Assembly: GCF_014596975.1 (NCBI RefSeq) | Contig: NZ_JACVXD010000004.1 | Span: 186,001-250,000 of the forward strand | DNA from: Aestuariibaculum marinum | GTDB lineage: Bacteria > Bacteroidota > Bacteroidia > Flavobacteriales > Flavobacteriaceae | Direction: 5' to 3' | Length of the DNA: 64,000 nucleotides | Shown: piece after piece, positions 25,564-34,464 of the stretch | How the letters are laid out: every line of letters begins with the position of its first letter | Position numbering within the stretch: the first letter of the stretch is position 1 | Notes under the pieces: generated by a model | Databases searched by the model: none | Told to the model about the DNA's origin: nothing | The model's input: the letters and a program-made list of their open reading frames with translations, nothing else | Made by a program: the position numbers and the translations under genes

Positions 25564-26853
25564 TTGTTCAAGCAAATAAATAATAATCAGTTTTATAAAA
25601 CAATTACATATAATGGATTAATTGTTTTTTTTAGGGTTTTATCTTCATTTATAGTGTCAAAAGTAAGTGCAATGTATCTAGGCCCTTCGGGATATGCGTT
25701 ATTAGGTAATTTAAAAAATATAATTCAAGGTCTTTTGGGGTTTACTATTACTGGCTTTGAAAGTGGAACAATTAAATATATATCAGAGAACTCATCAAAT
25801 AGGAATCGACAAAATGAAGTTATCATTAACATTATTGTTTTTAGTTTTATAATTAGTTTAATTTTCTCTTTAATTACATTTTTCTTTTCCGAAGATTTAG
25901 CTCTTTACTCATTAAAAGAAAATCAATATGCTGTCTTTTTTAAACTTTTAGCTTTTTTATTGCCAATAATTTCTTTTAGTTGGTTAATTCTGTATATAAC
26001 TAATGGATTACAAAATATAAAGCTTTATAGCATTCTATTGATAATATTTAATGTATTGAATGCTTTAATAACTTTTGTCTTAATCTATACTTTTGGACTA
26101 AAAGGAGCAATTTTAGCTAGTTTTTCCGCACCAGCTATAAATTTTTTAATCTCTTTATTTTTTAAAGAGATTAGGTTGTTTTTTATTTCAGCTTTTAAAA
26201 ATTTAAAAAAGGTTTCGTTAAAGTTTTTTAGATCTATTTCTGTTTACATTTTAATGGCTCTATATTCATCTTTGTTGATAAGTGTATGTTATCTATTAAT
26301 TAGAAATAGAATAATTTTCTCAATAGATACAAGGAATGCAGGATTATGGGAAGCTATGAATAAAATATCAAGTTTCTATATGATGTTTTTTTCTTCAATA
26401 TTTACTTTGTATCTACTTCCTAGACTTTCTAAGAATACTTCTAGAGAGGGATATCATAAAATAATGAAAAAGTATTTTATGATGTTGGTTCCTATTTTGA
26501 TTGTTTTTTTTCTAGTAATATTTTTATTAAGATTCTTTATAATCAGGTTGTTTTTAACTAATGATTTTGTTGAGATCAGTCAGTATTTTTATTTGCAATT
26601 ATTTGGTGATATTTTTAAAATTTTAGGTTTTTCTTTGGCATATCAATTTCATGCCAAAAAAATGGTAAAAGCTTATTTAGTATCAGATATGATATTATAT
26701 GGAGTTTTTTGTGTTGTAAGTTTCTTTTTGATTGATAAGTATGGTTTACAAGGTACTTTTTATGCTTATATATTAAGTACGAGTCTTTACTTTATTACAG
26801 TAGTTCTTTTGTTATTTAATGTTAAAAATAAATATTTAATAAATGAAAAATAA
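25564..26853 (+). CDS. Polysaccharide flippase (Wzx/MATE-like) 2
   Basis: A 429-residue polytopic protein starting TTG at 25564, directly after the stop of the first flippase (0-bp gap). Sequence segments are parallel to the first: KVSAMYLGPSGYALLGNLKN versus its SKAIAVFIGPVGLALIGNLQ, and GTIKYISE versus GTVKYISE, which supports an ancient tandem duplication with wide divergence. Base composition is clearly more AT-rich than the first copy. It overlaps the next gene by 11 bp. Two flippases may serve two different glycans or act together; the sequence cannot say which. Confidence 0.83.
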   Translation: MFKQINNNQFYKTITYNGLIVFFRVLSSFIVSKVSAMYLGPSGYALLGNLKNIIQGLLGFTITGFESGTIKYISENSSNRNRQNEVIINIIVFSFIISLIFSLITFFFSEDLALYSLKENQYAVFFKLLAFLLPIISFSWLILYITNGLQNIKLYSILLIIFNVLNALITFVLIYTFGLKGAILASFSAPAINFLISLFFKEIRLFFISAFKNLKKVSLKFFRSISVYILMALYSSLLISVCYLLIRNRIIFSIDTRNAGLWEAMNKISSFYMMFFSSIFTLYLLPRLSKNTSREGYHKIMKKYFMMLVPILIVFFLVIFLLRFFIIRLFLTNDFVEISQYFYLQLFGDIFKILGFSLAYQFHAKKMVKAYLVSDMILYGVFCVVSFFLIDKYGLQGTFYAYILSTSLYFITVVLLLFNVKNKYLINEK

Positions 26854-28384
26854 ACTTAGGTTCTTTATAATTTTATTATTGCCATTTGTTTTAAAATACT
26901 TTTTTGTCTTGGTTTTTGGTAACTATCAAGGATTGAGTTTTATTGATTTATTTGAAGATTGCATCTTTCTCTTAGTGGTGTTTTTACTTTTTAATTTATC
27001 AAATAATAAGTATTTTCATTTAACAGTTATTCTTGCAAATGTAATTTACTTTTTATTAGAAGGAGCATCTTATTTAACGGTTTCGTCAAACTTTTCATCA
27101 TCTTATATGTATGTGCTTATTGAGTCCTCAAAAGGTGAGTTAAAAGAATTTTTAAGTTCATATAATAGTTTAGTTGTAATAATTTTTGTTGTTTTAATAA
27201 TAACTCCATTTTTTCTTTTTAAGAAACGCTTTTTTTTCCAGAATAGACTTAAAAGTTTTTATTCTGTTGTTATAATTATATTATTAGTTTTAGGTTTAAA
27301 ACTAACAGGTTATATAGAAAATAACGTTTACCATAACGTTGTAAGAGGTGTTTATGGGTATTACCAACTTCAGAATAATTTTAAATTGGATAATTCGGTA
27401 AAGAAGGAGGATATTAAATTATTAAAAAACAATGATGTTTTGGTTATTGTTTTGGGTGAATCTACAACAAGGCAACATATGCAGTTGTATGGTTATAAAA
27501 GAGAAACAACCCCATTTTTAAATGCTTTTAAGGATAGTTTATTTGTTTACAGAGACGTCATTTCTTCTGATGTAATAACAACAAAATCCTTACCTAAAAT
27601 GTTAACTTCTTTGGATTGCAATCTTAAAGAAGATAATTTGCAAAGTAGCATTATAAATATTTTTAAAGTATTAGGGATTAAAACCTATTGGTTGTCTAAC
27701 CAAAGACCCATAGGTTATTTCGATAATCGTATTAGTAAGATTGCTTCAAATACACAATATTTTAAATTTTTCAATCATGTTGATGAAGTTAACACCTTAA
27801 GTTATGATGAAGTGATTATACCTGAGTATGAACGTATATTGCATGAAAAAGGAAAGAAGGTTATTTTTTTACATTTAATTGGAACTCATTTTGATTATCA
27901 AAATAGATATACCAAAAAATATGAGAAATTTGGAAAATTGAAACAATCGGAAAAACAAGAAATAATAAATCATTACGATAACGCTGTTTTGTACAATGAT
28001 TTTGTGGTTAAATCAATAATGGAAAGTTTGAAAAATATCAAAGGGAAACGAGCTTTGATTTATGTTTCGGATCATGGTGAAAATGTATACGACGAAGGAG
28101 ATTTTTTTGGTCGTACTGAAACTAATTTAAAAAAAGTAATGTTTGATATACCTTTTTTGGTCTGGACGTCAAAAGATTTTGAACTACCGGATGATTTTGA
28201 GTATGCGCCCAATAGAAAGTTTATGGCAGACCGCTTATATGAAAGTTTAGGGCATTTATTTGGAGTTAAACATGAAGACATGGATTTTAGTAAGAGTATA
28301 TTTAGCAATACATTTAAAGAACGAAAACGAATTGTAGTTAATGGAATTGATTACGACGATGTTTTTGAAAAAAAAAATGAATAA
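26843..28384 (+). CDS. Phosphoethanolamine transferase-like, sulfatase-fold membrane protein
   Basis: 513 residues: about five N-terminal membrane segments (1-150) and a periplasmic alkaline-phosphatase-type domain. The signature VLGESTTRQHMQLYGY, with nucleophile Thr208, plus metal-binding SDHGENVYDEG and LIGTHFDY match EptA/OpgE-type phosphoethanolamine or related phosphoglycerol transferases. It probably modifies lipid A, core or capsule sugars at the periplasmic face. It overlaps the flippase upstream by 11 bp and the glycosyltransferase downstream by 8 bp, implying translational coupling. Donor group is inferred from the family. Confidence 0.82.
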   Translation: MKNKLRFFIILLLPFVLKYFFVLVFGNYQGLSFIDLFEDCIFLLVVFLLFNLSNNKYFHLTVILANVIYFLLEGASYLTVSSNFSSSYMYVLIESSKGELKEFLSSYNSLVVIIFVVLIITPFFLFKKRFFFQNRLKSFYSVVIIILLVLGLKLTGYIENNVYHNVVRGVYGYYQLQNNFKLDNSVKKEDIKLLKNNDVLVIVLGESTTRQHMQLYGYKRETTPFLNAFKDSLFVYRDVISSDVITTKSLPKMLTSLDCNLKEDNLQSSIINIFKVLGIKTYWLSNQRPIGYFDNRISKIASNTQYFKFFNHVDEVNTLSYDEVIIPEYERILHEKGKKVIFLHLIGTHFDYQNRYTKKYEKFGKLKQSEKQEIINHYDNAVLYNDFVVKSIMESLKNIKGKRALIYVSDHGENVYDEGDFFGRTETNLKKVMFDIPFLVWTSKDFELPDDFEYAPNRKFMADRLYESLGHLFGVKHEDMDFSKSIFSNTFKERKRIVVNGIDYDDVFEKKNE

Positions 28385-29426
28385 GAAACTTTGTATTTTA
28401 ACAGATAGTTTAAGTAATGGTGGGGCAGAACGAGTAGCTTCAAATATGTCTGTATCTCTAGCTAATAAGGGATATAATATTACTGTAGTTTCTATGCAAA
28501 GTAATATATCATATGCTTATGAAGGGGAACTATATAATTTTGGAAAGGTAAAGGAGGCAAATAACAAACTAAAAGCTTTTTTAAAGTTTAGGGATTTTTT
28601 TAAAAATGAAAATTTTGATGTTATTATAGATCATAGAGTTAGAAATAATTTTTTTAAGGAGTTACTTTTTTCAAAGTTGATTTTTAATAAGTCTAAAGTC
28701 ATATATTGTATTCATAGTTATTTACTTTCGTATTCATTTTCTTATATGTGTTTCCCTCGCTTGGCTAGATTACCACATGTAAAAAATAGGATTTTTGTTT
28801 CTGTATGCAATGAGGTTAATAGGAATTTAGAGCAACAATTGGGTATAAAGAGTAAAACAATTTATAATTATTTAAAACTTGGAAGAGATATTGATTTTGA
28901 AAAGGAAAATTATATAATCGGTGTTGGAAGATTAACTAAAATAAAGCAATTTGATAAATTAATATTGGCTTATAATGAATCAGAATTACCAAAAAAAAGT
29001 GTCGGACTAAGAATCTTAGGTAACGGTGAAGAAAAGGAAAATTTAAAAAAAATGATTAATAATCTGGAATTAAACAAAAAAGTAAAGCTTATTTCGTTTA
29101 AAAACGATCCTAAGGCGCTGATATCAAAAGCAATGTGTTTAGTTCTGGTTAGTGAGTTTGAAGGTTTTGGAATGGTCTTACTCGAGGCTTTAAATTTAGG
29201 AACACCTGTTATTTCCTATAATTGTAAAAGTGGTCCCAGTGAAATTATTCAACATGAAATAAATGGGCTTTTAGTAGAAAATAAGAATAAAGAAGAGTTA
29301 ATAAAAGCTATGAATAAATTAGTATTAGATGAAGAATTTTATAATCAAATCAAGTTAAATACAAGTTGTGGTTTAGAAAAGTTTTCAGAAGAGCAGGTAA
29401 TAGCTCAATGGGAAACTCTTTTATAG
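28377..29426 (+). CDS. Family 4-type glycosyltransferase
   Basis: From the ATG at 28377 the protein is about 349 residues, starting MNKKLCILTDSLSNGGAERV, the usual GT4 (GT-B) N-terminus with the GGAERV motif. The C-terminal donor site has the EX7E motif EGFGMVLLEALNLGTPVISY. The open frame extends 12 codons upstream to 28341, but the 28377 ATG overlaps the previous gene's end (ATGAATAA), a usual coupled start. It builds a surface glycan in the cytoplasm. Its stop is 12 bp from the inserted IS3 element; the reconstructed end of the convergent GT2 gene reached 29405, inside this gene's last codons. Confidence 0.88.
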   Translation: MNKKLCILTDSLSNGGAERVASNMSVSLANKGYNITVVSMQSNISYAYEGELYNFGKVKEANNKLKAFLKFRDFFKNENFDVIIDHRVRNNFFKELLFSKLIFNKSKVIYCIHSYLLSYSFSYMCFPRLARLPHVKNRIFVSVCNEVNRNLEQQLGIKSKTIYNYLKLGRDIDFEKENYIIGVGRLTKIKQFDKLILAYNESELPKKSVGLRILGNGEEKENLKKMINNLELNKKVKLISFKNDPKALISKAMCLVLVSEFEGFGMVLLEALNLGTPVISYNCKSGPSEIIQHEINGLLVENKNKEELIKAMNKLVLDEEFYNQIKLNTSCGLEKFSEEQVIAQWETLL

Positions 29427-29477
29427 ATGAAGATATAGTGGACTTGCAACAAAAAAACTGGACAAATAGTTGAATGA

Positions 29478-30335
29478 CTATGCCGCTAGTTTAAGGTTAT
29501 ACATGTCTAATTCAAATTCTCTTATAGTTCTATTTCCTAAAAAGGAATGTCTTCTTCTATTATTATACCAAGTTTCTATCCATCCAAAGATGGATAACTC
29601 CGCTTCAGATCTCAACTTATAATTGTGCCTATAAACCCATTCTACCTTTAATGATTTAAAGAACGATTCTGCAACGGCATTATCCTAGCAATTACCTTTT
29701 CTGCTCATAGATTGGTTTACTAAGCCATTGTAACTTTTAATTAATGAGTTAAACTTATGGCTGGCATATTATTGTATACCTCGGTCGGAATGAAAAATTA
29801 AAGGCTGAGTTAAAATTGTTTTCTTTACAGCCATATGCCAAGCCTTAATAATAGTGTCTCCTGTACTTAGATTATCGCTTAGAGCCCATCCAACAACTTT
29901 GCGGTTAAACAAATCAATAATTACAGTAAGGTATAACCAGCCTTGTTTGGTTTTGATATAGGTAATATCGCTTACCCAAACTTGATTCTGTCTGCTTACT
30001 TTAAAGTTTTGGTTTAACAAATTAGGTGCTATTGGGTAATTATGTTTACTATCTGTGGTTGCTTTAAACTTACGTTTTCGTTTTGCAAACAAATAATTAG
30101 CACTCATAATACGCGCCACTCTGGGCTTTGATATTTTATAGCCTAATGTCTCCAACTCTGTTTTTATTCTGGGTGAACCATAGCTTTCAAAACTATCTTT
30201 AAATATAGATTTAATAAGCTCTGTTACCTTTTGATTTTCTAACCATAATTTACTTGGTCCTGATTGTAACCAATGGCAATAACCGCTTTTGCTTACCTTT
30301 AATATTTGACACATCGTCTCGACAGGAAATCTCAT
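29478..30335 (-). pseudogene. IS3-family transposase OrfB (DDE integrase), two in-frame stops
   Basis: From 30335 the frame reads MRFPVETMCQILKVSKSGY, then an HTH_21-like region and the rve integrase core with VSDITYI (first Asp) and HSDRGIQ (second Asp). After GIQ there is TAA (29769-29771) and, 28 codons later, TAG at 29685-29687 in place of the Trp of GNCWDNAV. Past it the frame resumes with AESFFKSLKVEW (catalytic Glu) and ends at 29478. The TAA looks like a 3-bp insertion; the TAG like a TGG-to-TAG change. A truncated protein would lack the DDE triad, so the transposase is dead. Confidence 0.9.
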
Positions 30336-30696
30336 AAGATGTTGTTTTATAAACCTGTATTTTTCTTGTCGCTCGCGGAGATTTGATATTAAGAGGAGAA
30401 AACAATGTTTTCGGGTATTTGCTGATGGCCTTTTTTAAGATGTCTCGTTCTAACTCGGCTTCTTTTAAAGCCTTCTTTAATCGAGCTATCTCTTTTTCTT
30501 CATCGGTCATTTTAGGATTACCACGGCCTGGAAAACTATTCTTACCGTAATCTTTTAACTCCCTACGCCAACGGTAAAGTACTGATGGAAATATATCCAA
30601 GTCTTCACATACTTGTTTTACATTGCCTTTGGCATAACTTAACTCGACTGCTTTTTGTTTAAATTCTAAGGTGTAATGTTTAGATTTTCTTCTCAT
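30250..30696 (-). CDS. IS3-family transposase OrfA (helix-turn-helix)
   Basis: 148 residues: MRRKSKHYTLEFKQKAVELS, a helix-turn-helix (VKQVCEDLDIFPSVLYRWRR) and a coiled-coil EEKEIARLKKALKEAELERD that is typical of IS3 OrfA. Past KKAI the residues no longer look conserved and the frame overlaps orfB by 86 bp. An A-AAA-AAG heptamer lies at 30430-30436 (reverse strand), the usual IS3 -1 slip site, but a -1 shift there leads to a stop after 14 codons; orfB is in the other (+1) frame. So the fusion protein could not be made this way from this copy. Confidence 0.85.
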   Translation of the reverse strand: MRRKSKHYTLEFKQKAVELSYAKGNVKQVCEDLDIFPSVLYRWRRELKDYGKNSFPGRGNPKMTDEEKEIARLKKALKEAELERDILKKAISKYPKTLFSPLNIKSPRATRKIQVYKTTSYEISCRDDVSNIKGKQKRLLPLVTIRTK

Positions 30697-30713
30697 AATT
30701 GCTAAGATAAAAA

Positions 30714-31658
30714 CTAACTAACATTTTCTCTCTTCTTTATGTCCAGTCTAATATAGGAAGTCCAGTAGAGTGATTTAAATAAATAAAACAAATCAGTTGG
30801 TAAATAATATTTAATCTTCTGTAGTGTTGAAAGGTTTGATGGGGTAATCTTTTTTTTGTAGAATTTAACCAGTTCTTTGTTTCTTTCCATCTTAAATAAG
30901 ACCACAAGGTGATAGTGAATGAAGTCTAAGTATTTTTTTAAATCAGGGTGGTTTATTTTGGTTAAATAAGCTTCGTAATCGGGGATTATTCTTTTAAATT
31001 TGTTATTGGGATAGGTGAGTTGGTTTGTCATACCTATGCGGTAAAGTGCTTTTGGAGACGCATAATATATTAAGCTAAACGTGTTAAAGCACCTAATGTA
31101 AAAGTCATATTCTTCACCGTAGTTAATGTTTTCATTAAAAAATCCTATTTCTTTAAACACAAGTTTATGGATAACGATGGAGTTAAAAGCGATGATACTT
31201 TCGGTAATATTAAAAAAATTATTGATTACTAGTGCTTGATCTGAACTGAAATTGTCAATGGTATAATCTGCTACTACATTTGGGGGTAATAAACTGTAAT
31301 TTGTAGCAAAAACAAAATGGTTGTTATAGATCTTAATTAAATTATATATGGTTTCTAAAAAATCTTCTTTCCATAAATCATCGGCATCTAGAAATGCAAT
31401 ATATTCAGCTTGAGTTTTTTTTATGCCGTAATTTCGAGTAGATGATAACCCTCCATTTTTTTTCGAAAATAATCTTATTTTATCGTTTTCTAAAGTTTTA
31501 ACAATATCCAAACTTTTATCCGTAGAGCCGTCATTGACAATAATAATTTCGAAATCCGTAAAGGTTTGTTTGAGTACACTTTCAATGGTATCTCCAATGA
31601 ATTCCTCTTTATTATATAAAGGGATGATTACAGAAAAAAAAGGAGTTAAGTTTTTCAT
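30714..31658 (-). CDS. Family 2 glycosyltransferase, C-terminus replaced by IS3
   Basis: 314 residues. The N-terminus FFSVIIPLYNKEEFIGDTIE and the D-x-D motif FLDADDLW are a standard GT2 (GT-A) core. The last codons from the Trp at 30764 onward (TSYIRLDIKKRENVS, stop at 30714) are encoded by the end of the inserted IS3. If the IS and target duplication are removed, the frame runs on as SLYIFIYKRVSH and stops at TGA 29405-29407, a natural-looking end. The main catalytic domain is intact, so the enzyme may still work. It adds a sugar in surface polysaccharide synthesis; acceptor unknown. It overlaps the next gene by 4 bp (31655-31658). Confidence 0.85.
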   Translation of the reverse strand: MKNLTPFFSVIIPLYNKEEFIGDTIESVLKQTFTDFEIIIVNDGSTDKSLDIVKTLENDKIRLFSKKNGGLSSTRNYGIKKTQAEYIAFLDADDLWKEDFLETIYNLIKIYNNHFVFATNYSLLPPNVVADYTIDNFSSDQALVINNFFNITESIIAFNSIVIHKLVFKEIGFFNENINYGEEYDFYIRCFNTFSLIYYASPKALYRIGMTNQLTYPNNKFKRIIPDYEAYLTKINHPDLKKYLDFIHYHLVVLFKMERNKELVKFYKKKITPSNLSTLQKIKYYLPTDLFYLFKSLYWTSYIRLDIKKRENVS

Positions 31659-32539
31659 GTCAAATTCAAGTAATATCCTAGCCTGTAAAGGTCAAATATA
31701 AATAAAGAAGGAGAGGAAGAGAGAATATTCTTTTTTAGCATAGGTTTAAATAAAGAAAATGAGAGAATAAACAAGGTGTCTAACTTGTATGTTTTTAGAG
31801 TGTTAGCGGTTTTAGAGAGTTGGGTGTCGTTAAAAGTAAGGTAATTGTCTCTTATTAATATTTTCAAAGCATAAACTGATTCAAGCGATTTTTTAAGAAA
31901 AATTTGATTTGTGTCTAAACCGAGGTGAACAACAGGATTATTAATATGTTTGATTTTAATTTGGTTTGCTTTAGCTGTTATAGAAAAAAGTGTGTCTTCG
32001 TGTCTTAAATTGGGGATATCCTCATTAAACTTTATTTTTTTCAAAACCGATTTATGAATCAAAAAGTTTAAAGTTAGAAAACTGATATAAGGTTTTTTTT
32101 CTCTTTGGCTTAAGGTTAAAGCTTCTCGATGGTTTCCATATACCCAACGGAGAACTTTATCTGGTTTAGGCCTATTTTTTTGATATACAATACCCCCGTA
32201 TATAATTTGATCGTCTTTGGTAATATTTTTTAAATACCTATTTAAAAAATCTAGATTATTAATTTCTGTATCAGCATCAAGAAACAACATCCAATCGTAT
32301 TGGGCATTAGATGCTAATAAGTTTCTAATTTTACTTCTGCCAATATTTTGAGGTAAGACCTTAAAACTTGAGTATTTTAATAGATTTATTTTTTCGTTTT
32401 CTATGTTTTTGTCAGAGCTAGAGCCGTCATCAAAACATATTATTTCGTAGGTTATATTACAGTTATTGGCTTGGTTTTCTAATTCCTTTGCAAGAGGGTA
32501 TACATTGTAATTATATGTTGGAATTAAAATAGATAGCAT
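31655..32539 (-). CDS. Family 2 glycosyltransferase
   Basis: 294 residues, GT2/GT-A fold. MLSILIPTYNYNVYPLAKEL and LFLDADTEINNLDF (D-x-D) are the core motifs, with GGIVYQKNRP and HEDTLFSITA lining the acceptor region. It overlaps the truncated GT2 downstream (4 bp), so the two are translated together. A methyltransferase gene sits 30 bp upstream. The product is probably a step in the O-antigen or capsule repeat. Substrate unknown. Confidence 0.86.
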   Translation of the reverse strand: MLSILIPTYNYNVYPLAKELENQANNCNITYEIICFDDGSSSDKNIENEKINLLKYSSFKVLPQNIGRSKIRNLLASNAQYDWMLFLDADTEINNLDFLNRYLKNITKDDQIIYGGIVYQKNRPKPDKVLRWVYGNHREALTLSQREKKPYISFLTLNFLIHKSVLKKIKFNEDIPNLRHEDTLFSITAKANQIKIKHINNPVVHLGLDTNQIFLKKSLESVYALKILIRDNYLTFNDTQLSKTANTLKTYKLDTLFILSFSLFKPMLKKNILSSSPSLFIFDLYRLGYYLNLT

Positions 32540-32569
32540 AAAAAAAAATTATACGTTTTTAAAAACCGT

Positions 32570-33547
32570 TTAAATATTTTGATTTTTGTATATCCCAAAT
32601 ACAAAATCACTTGCGTTGTGTTTTAAATAATTGTCTTCAAATTCAAAAAGAGAAGTTAAAACTTTTTCTTTTTCTAAATCCATATTAATAAAATGATGAG
32701 AAATATCTTTAAGGGTTGCCATTAAAATGTTTCCGCCGTAATTAGCTTCTAATAAGGTAGTAAAGTTTTTGTGTATTTCAGGTAATATGTTTTCTGATTC
32801 TATGCATTCAGAAGGATCTGCAATTTTCATACGTAGCAAACCTGATCCGTAAACTTTATTTTTGTAGGTTTTTAGCTTAAAACGTTTTTTGTATTCTTTT
32901 GGAATTAAGTTTAAAGCTTTATTAATTGCTTCAATTTGAAACTTAGGGAATTGAAGTCTGTTAGACCCTACATACTCATCAATGATTAATAAACCATCTT
33001 TTTTTAATGCTCCTTTCACAAGGTTACTCAATAAGCTTTCAATGTTTTTAAAGTGGTGTAAAGATGCTTTGAAGTAAATAATATCATAATGGTTTTTGGC
33101 GATCGAAGCGGAATTTGTATTTAAAACTTTGAAATAAATATTCGACAAGTTTTTTGCTTTAGCAATCTTTGAAGCTTCTATTAAGGGGATTTCAGCAATG
33201 TCAGTACACAATATTTCATCGAAATTACCATACTCAGCAAATTTTAATTCACTGTAACAGCTACCACTTCCTAATGATAGCATTTTTAAATTTTTCAGAT
33301 CCTTTAAATAATTATTTACAACAAAGTCTTCAAAAAATACATTTTCATTTCCTGTAACCAGTTTGTTCCATCTTGATCTAACTGCTGGAATATTCCACCA
33401 GTTAGAAGAGATAATATAATTATGGTTAAAAGCGGTTTTAGCTCTTTTTAAATCATTAAAATTAAATTTAGAAGCAATAAAATGTAAACCTCGTTGGTTT
33501 AATTTAGAATAGGTGTCGATGAAATCATCTAGAGTGATAAGTCGCAT
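32570..33547 (-). CDS. SAM-dependent methyltransferase in the polysaccharide locus
   Basis: 325 residues. A methyltransferase core is visible in the middle: KMLSLGSGSCYSELKFAEYG (motif I) and IIYFKASLHHFKNIESLLSN (motif IV, typical of UbiE/COQ5-like enzymes) plus GLLIIDEYVGSNR. The N-terminal 100 residues and the C-terminal part do not show a known domain. It begins the leftward polysaccharide set (methyltransferase, two GT2) and likely methylates a sugar or a lipid-linked intermediate. It is 12 bp downstream of ftsE but belongs functionally to the glycan genes. Confidence 0.8.
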   Translation of the reverse strand: MRLITLDDFIDTYSKLNQRGLHFIASKFNFNDLKRAKTAFNHNYIISSNWWNIPAVRSRWNKLVTGNENVFFEDFVVNNYLKDLKNLKMLSLGSGSCYSELKFAEYGNFDEILCTDIAEIPLIEASKIAKAKNLSNIYFKVLNTNSASIAKNHYDIIYFKASLHHFKNIESLLSNLVKGALKKDGLLIIDEYVGSNRLQFPKFQIEAINKALNLIPKEYKKRFKLKTYKNKVYGSGLLRMKIADPSECIESENILPEIHKNFTTLLEANYGGNILMATLKDISHHFINMDLEKEKVLTSLFEFEDNYLKHNASDFVFGIYKNQNI

Positions 33548-33559
33548 TTTCTATTGATT

Positions 33560-34243
33560 TTATCCTTTCCTTTGCACTACTTCATAAACTTGATTCTCGT
33601 CACACTTTAATGTTTTACTTGGGTATTTTAACAGTAAAGCATAATCGTGAGTAGCCATTAAAATGGTATTCCCATTTTTGTTAATGTCTTGAAGGACTTC
33701 CATAACTTCAATGCTGGTTTGCGGGTCCAGATTTCCAGTAGGCTCATCGGCAAGAATAAGTTCTGGATTATTAAGTAAAGCTCTGGCAATGGCAATTCGC
33801 TGTTGTTCACCTCCAGAAAGTTCATGTGGGAATTTGAAGCCCTTAGTACTCATACCAACTTTAGTTAAAACCTCTTCAATTCTGGTTGTCATTTCCTGTT
33901 TGTCTTTCCAGCCGGTAGCTTTTAAAACAAATAGTAAATTGTCGTTAATCGTGCGATCGGTTAATAGTTTAAAATCCTGAAAAACAACACCTAGTTTTCG
34001 TCGCAAGTAAGGGATGTCTTTTTCTTTTAAACCATTAAGGTTGAAATCTACAATATGACCTTCACCTTTAGTTAATGGTAAATCACCATATAACGTTTTC
34101 ATAAAACTACTTTTGCCGGTGCCAGTTTTTCCAATTAAGTACACAAAATCTCCTTTATTAATTTCAACATTTATATTAGAAAGCACTAAACTTTCTCCTT
34201 GAAATATAGAGGCGTCTTTTAATTGTAAAATAGGGTTCGACAT
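33560..34243 (-). CDS. ftsE: Cell-division ABC transporter ATPase FtsE
   Basis: 227 residues: Walker [10 protein letters not shown] (about 37-45), signature [16 protein letters not shown], Walker [13 protein letters not shown] and switch His in MATHD. The FtsE-like start (short, [20 protein letters not shown]) and the lack of transmembrane regions fit. FtsE with FtsX activates peptidoglycan hydrolases during division. No ftsX is present next to it, so FtsX must be encoded elsewhere. It diverges from the large TPR gene at 34465 across a 221-bp AT-rich gap. FtsE rather than LolD is a judgement; both are close. Confidence 0.78.
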   Translation of the reverse strand: MSNPILQLKDASIFQGESLVLSNINVEINKGDFVYLIGKTGTGKSSFMKTLYGDLPLTKGEGHIVDFNLNGLKEKDIPYLRRKLGVVFQDFKLLTDRTINDNLLFVLKATGWKDKQEMTTRIEEVLTKVGMSTKGFKFPHELSGGEQQRIAIARALLNNPELILADEPTGNLDPQTSIEVMEVLQDINKNGNTILMATHDYALLLKYPSKTLKCDENQVYEVVQRKG

Positions 34244-34430
34244 AGTGTTATAATGAAAAGTTTTTTATGTGTTGTAAATGTATTATTAATAAGTTAAAAG
34301 TTAAAAATTAATGTTTAAAAAGTTTTTTGTCTATATGTTGAAACGTTGATTGGTCCTTGTTATTTTTCAAATATTAATAACTTGGTTTATAATTATAGCA
34401 CGATTGTTGCGTTATACCTTTTATATAAAT

Positions 34431-34438
34431 TATCTTTG
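34431..34438 (+). promoter_or_regulatory. -7 promoter element for the TPR gene
   Basis: TATCTTTG is an exact TAnnTTTG match. TTG at 34407-34409 lies 21 bp upstream and could be the -33 part. The first codon of the TPR gene is 26 bp downstream. Confidence 0.6.
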
Positions 34439-34464
34439 ATTTTAAATTAAAAAACGAATCGTTA

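Larger units (their letters stand above)
29439..30764 (-). mobile_element. Degenerate IS3-family insertion sequence
   Basis: About 1.33 kb with imperfect terminal inverted repeats of about 28 bp: left TGGACTTGCAACAAAAAAAC, right (complement) TGGACTTCCTATATTAGACT, both with ACTGGACA further in. It carries orfA and orfB on the reverse strand. Flanks show a candidate target duplication: ATAG on the left, GTAG on the right (3-bp TAG with a one-base offset or 4-bp with one mismatch). The orfB has two in-frame stops, so the element cannot move on its own. It inserted into the 3' end of the GT2 gene at 30714, replacing its C-terminus. Confidence 0.88.

Noticed and set aside
30430-30436. A-AAA-AAG programmed -1 frameshift site in OrfA
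   Set aside because: As an active site: the -1 frame closes after 14 codons and orfB is in the other frame. Kept only as a note on decay.
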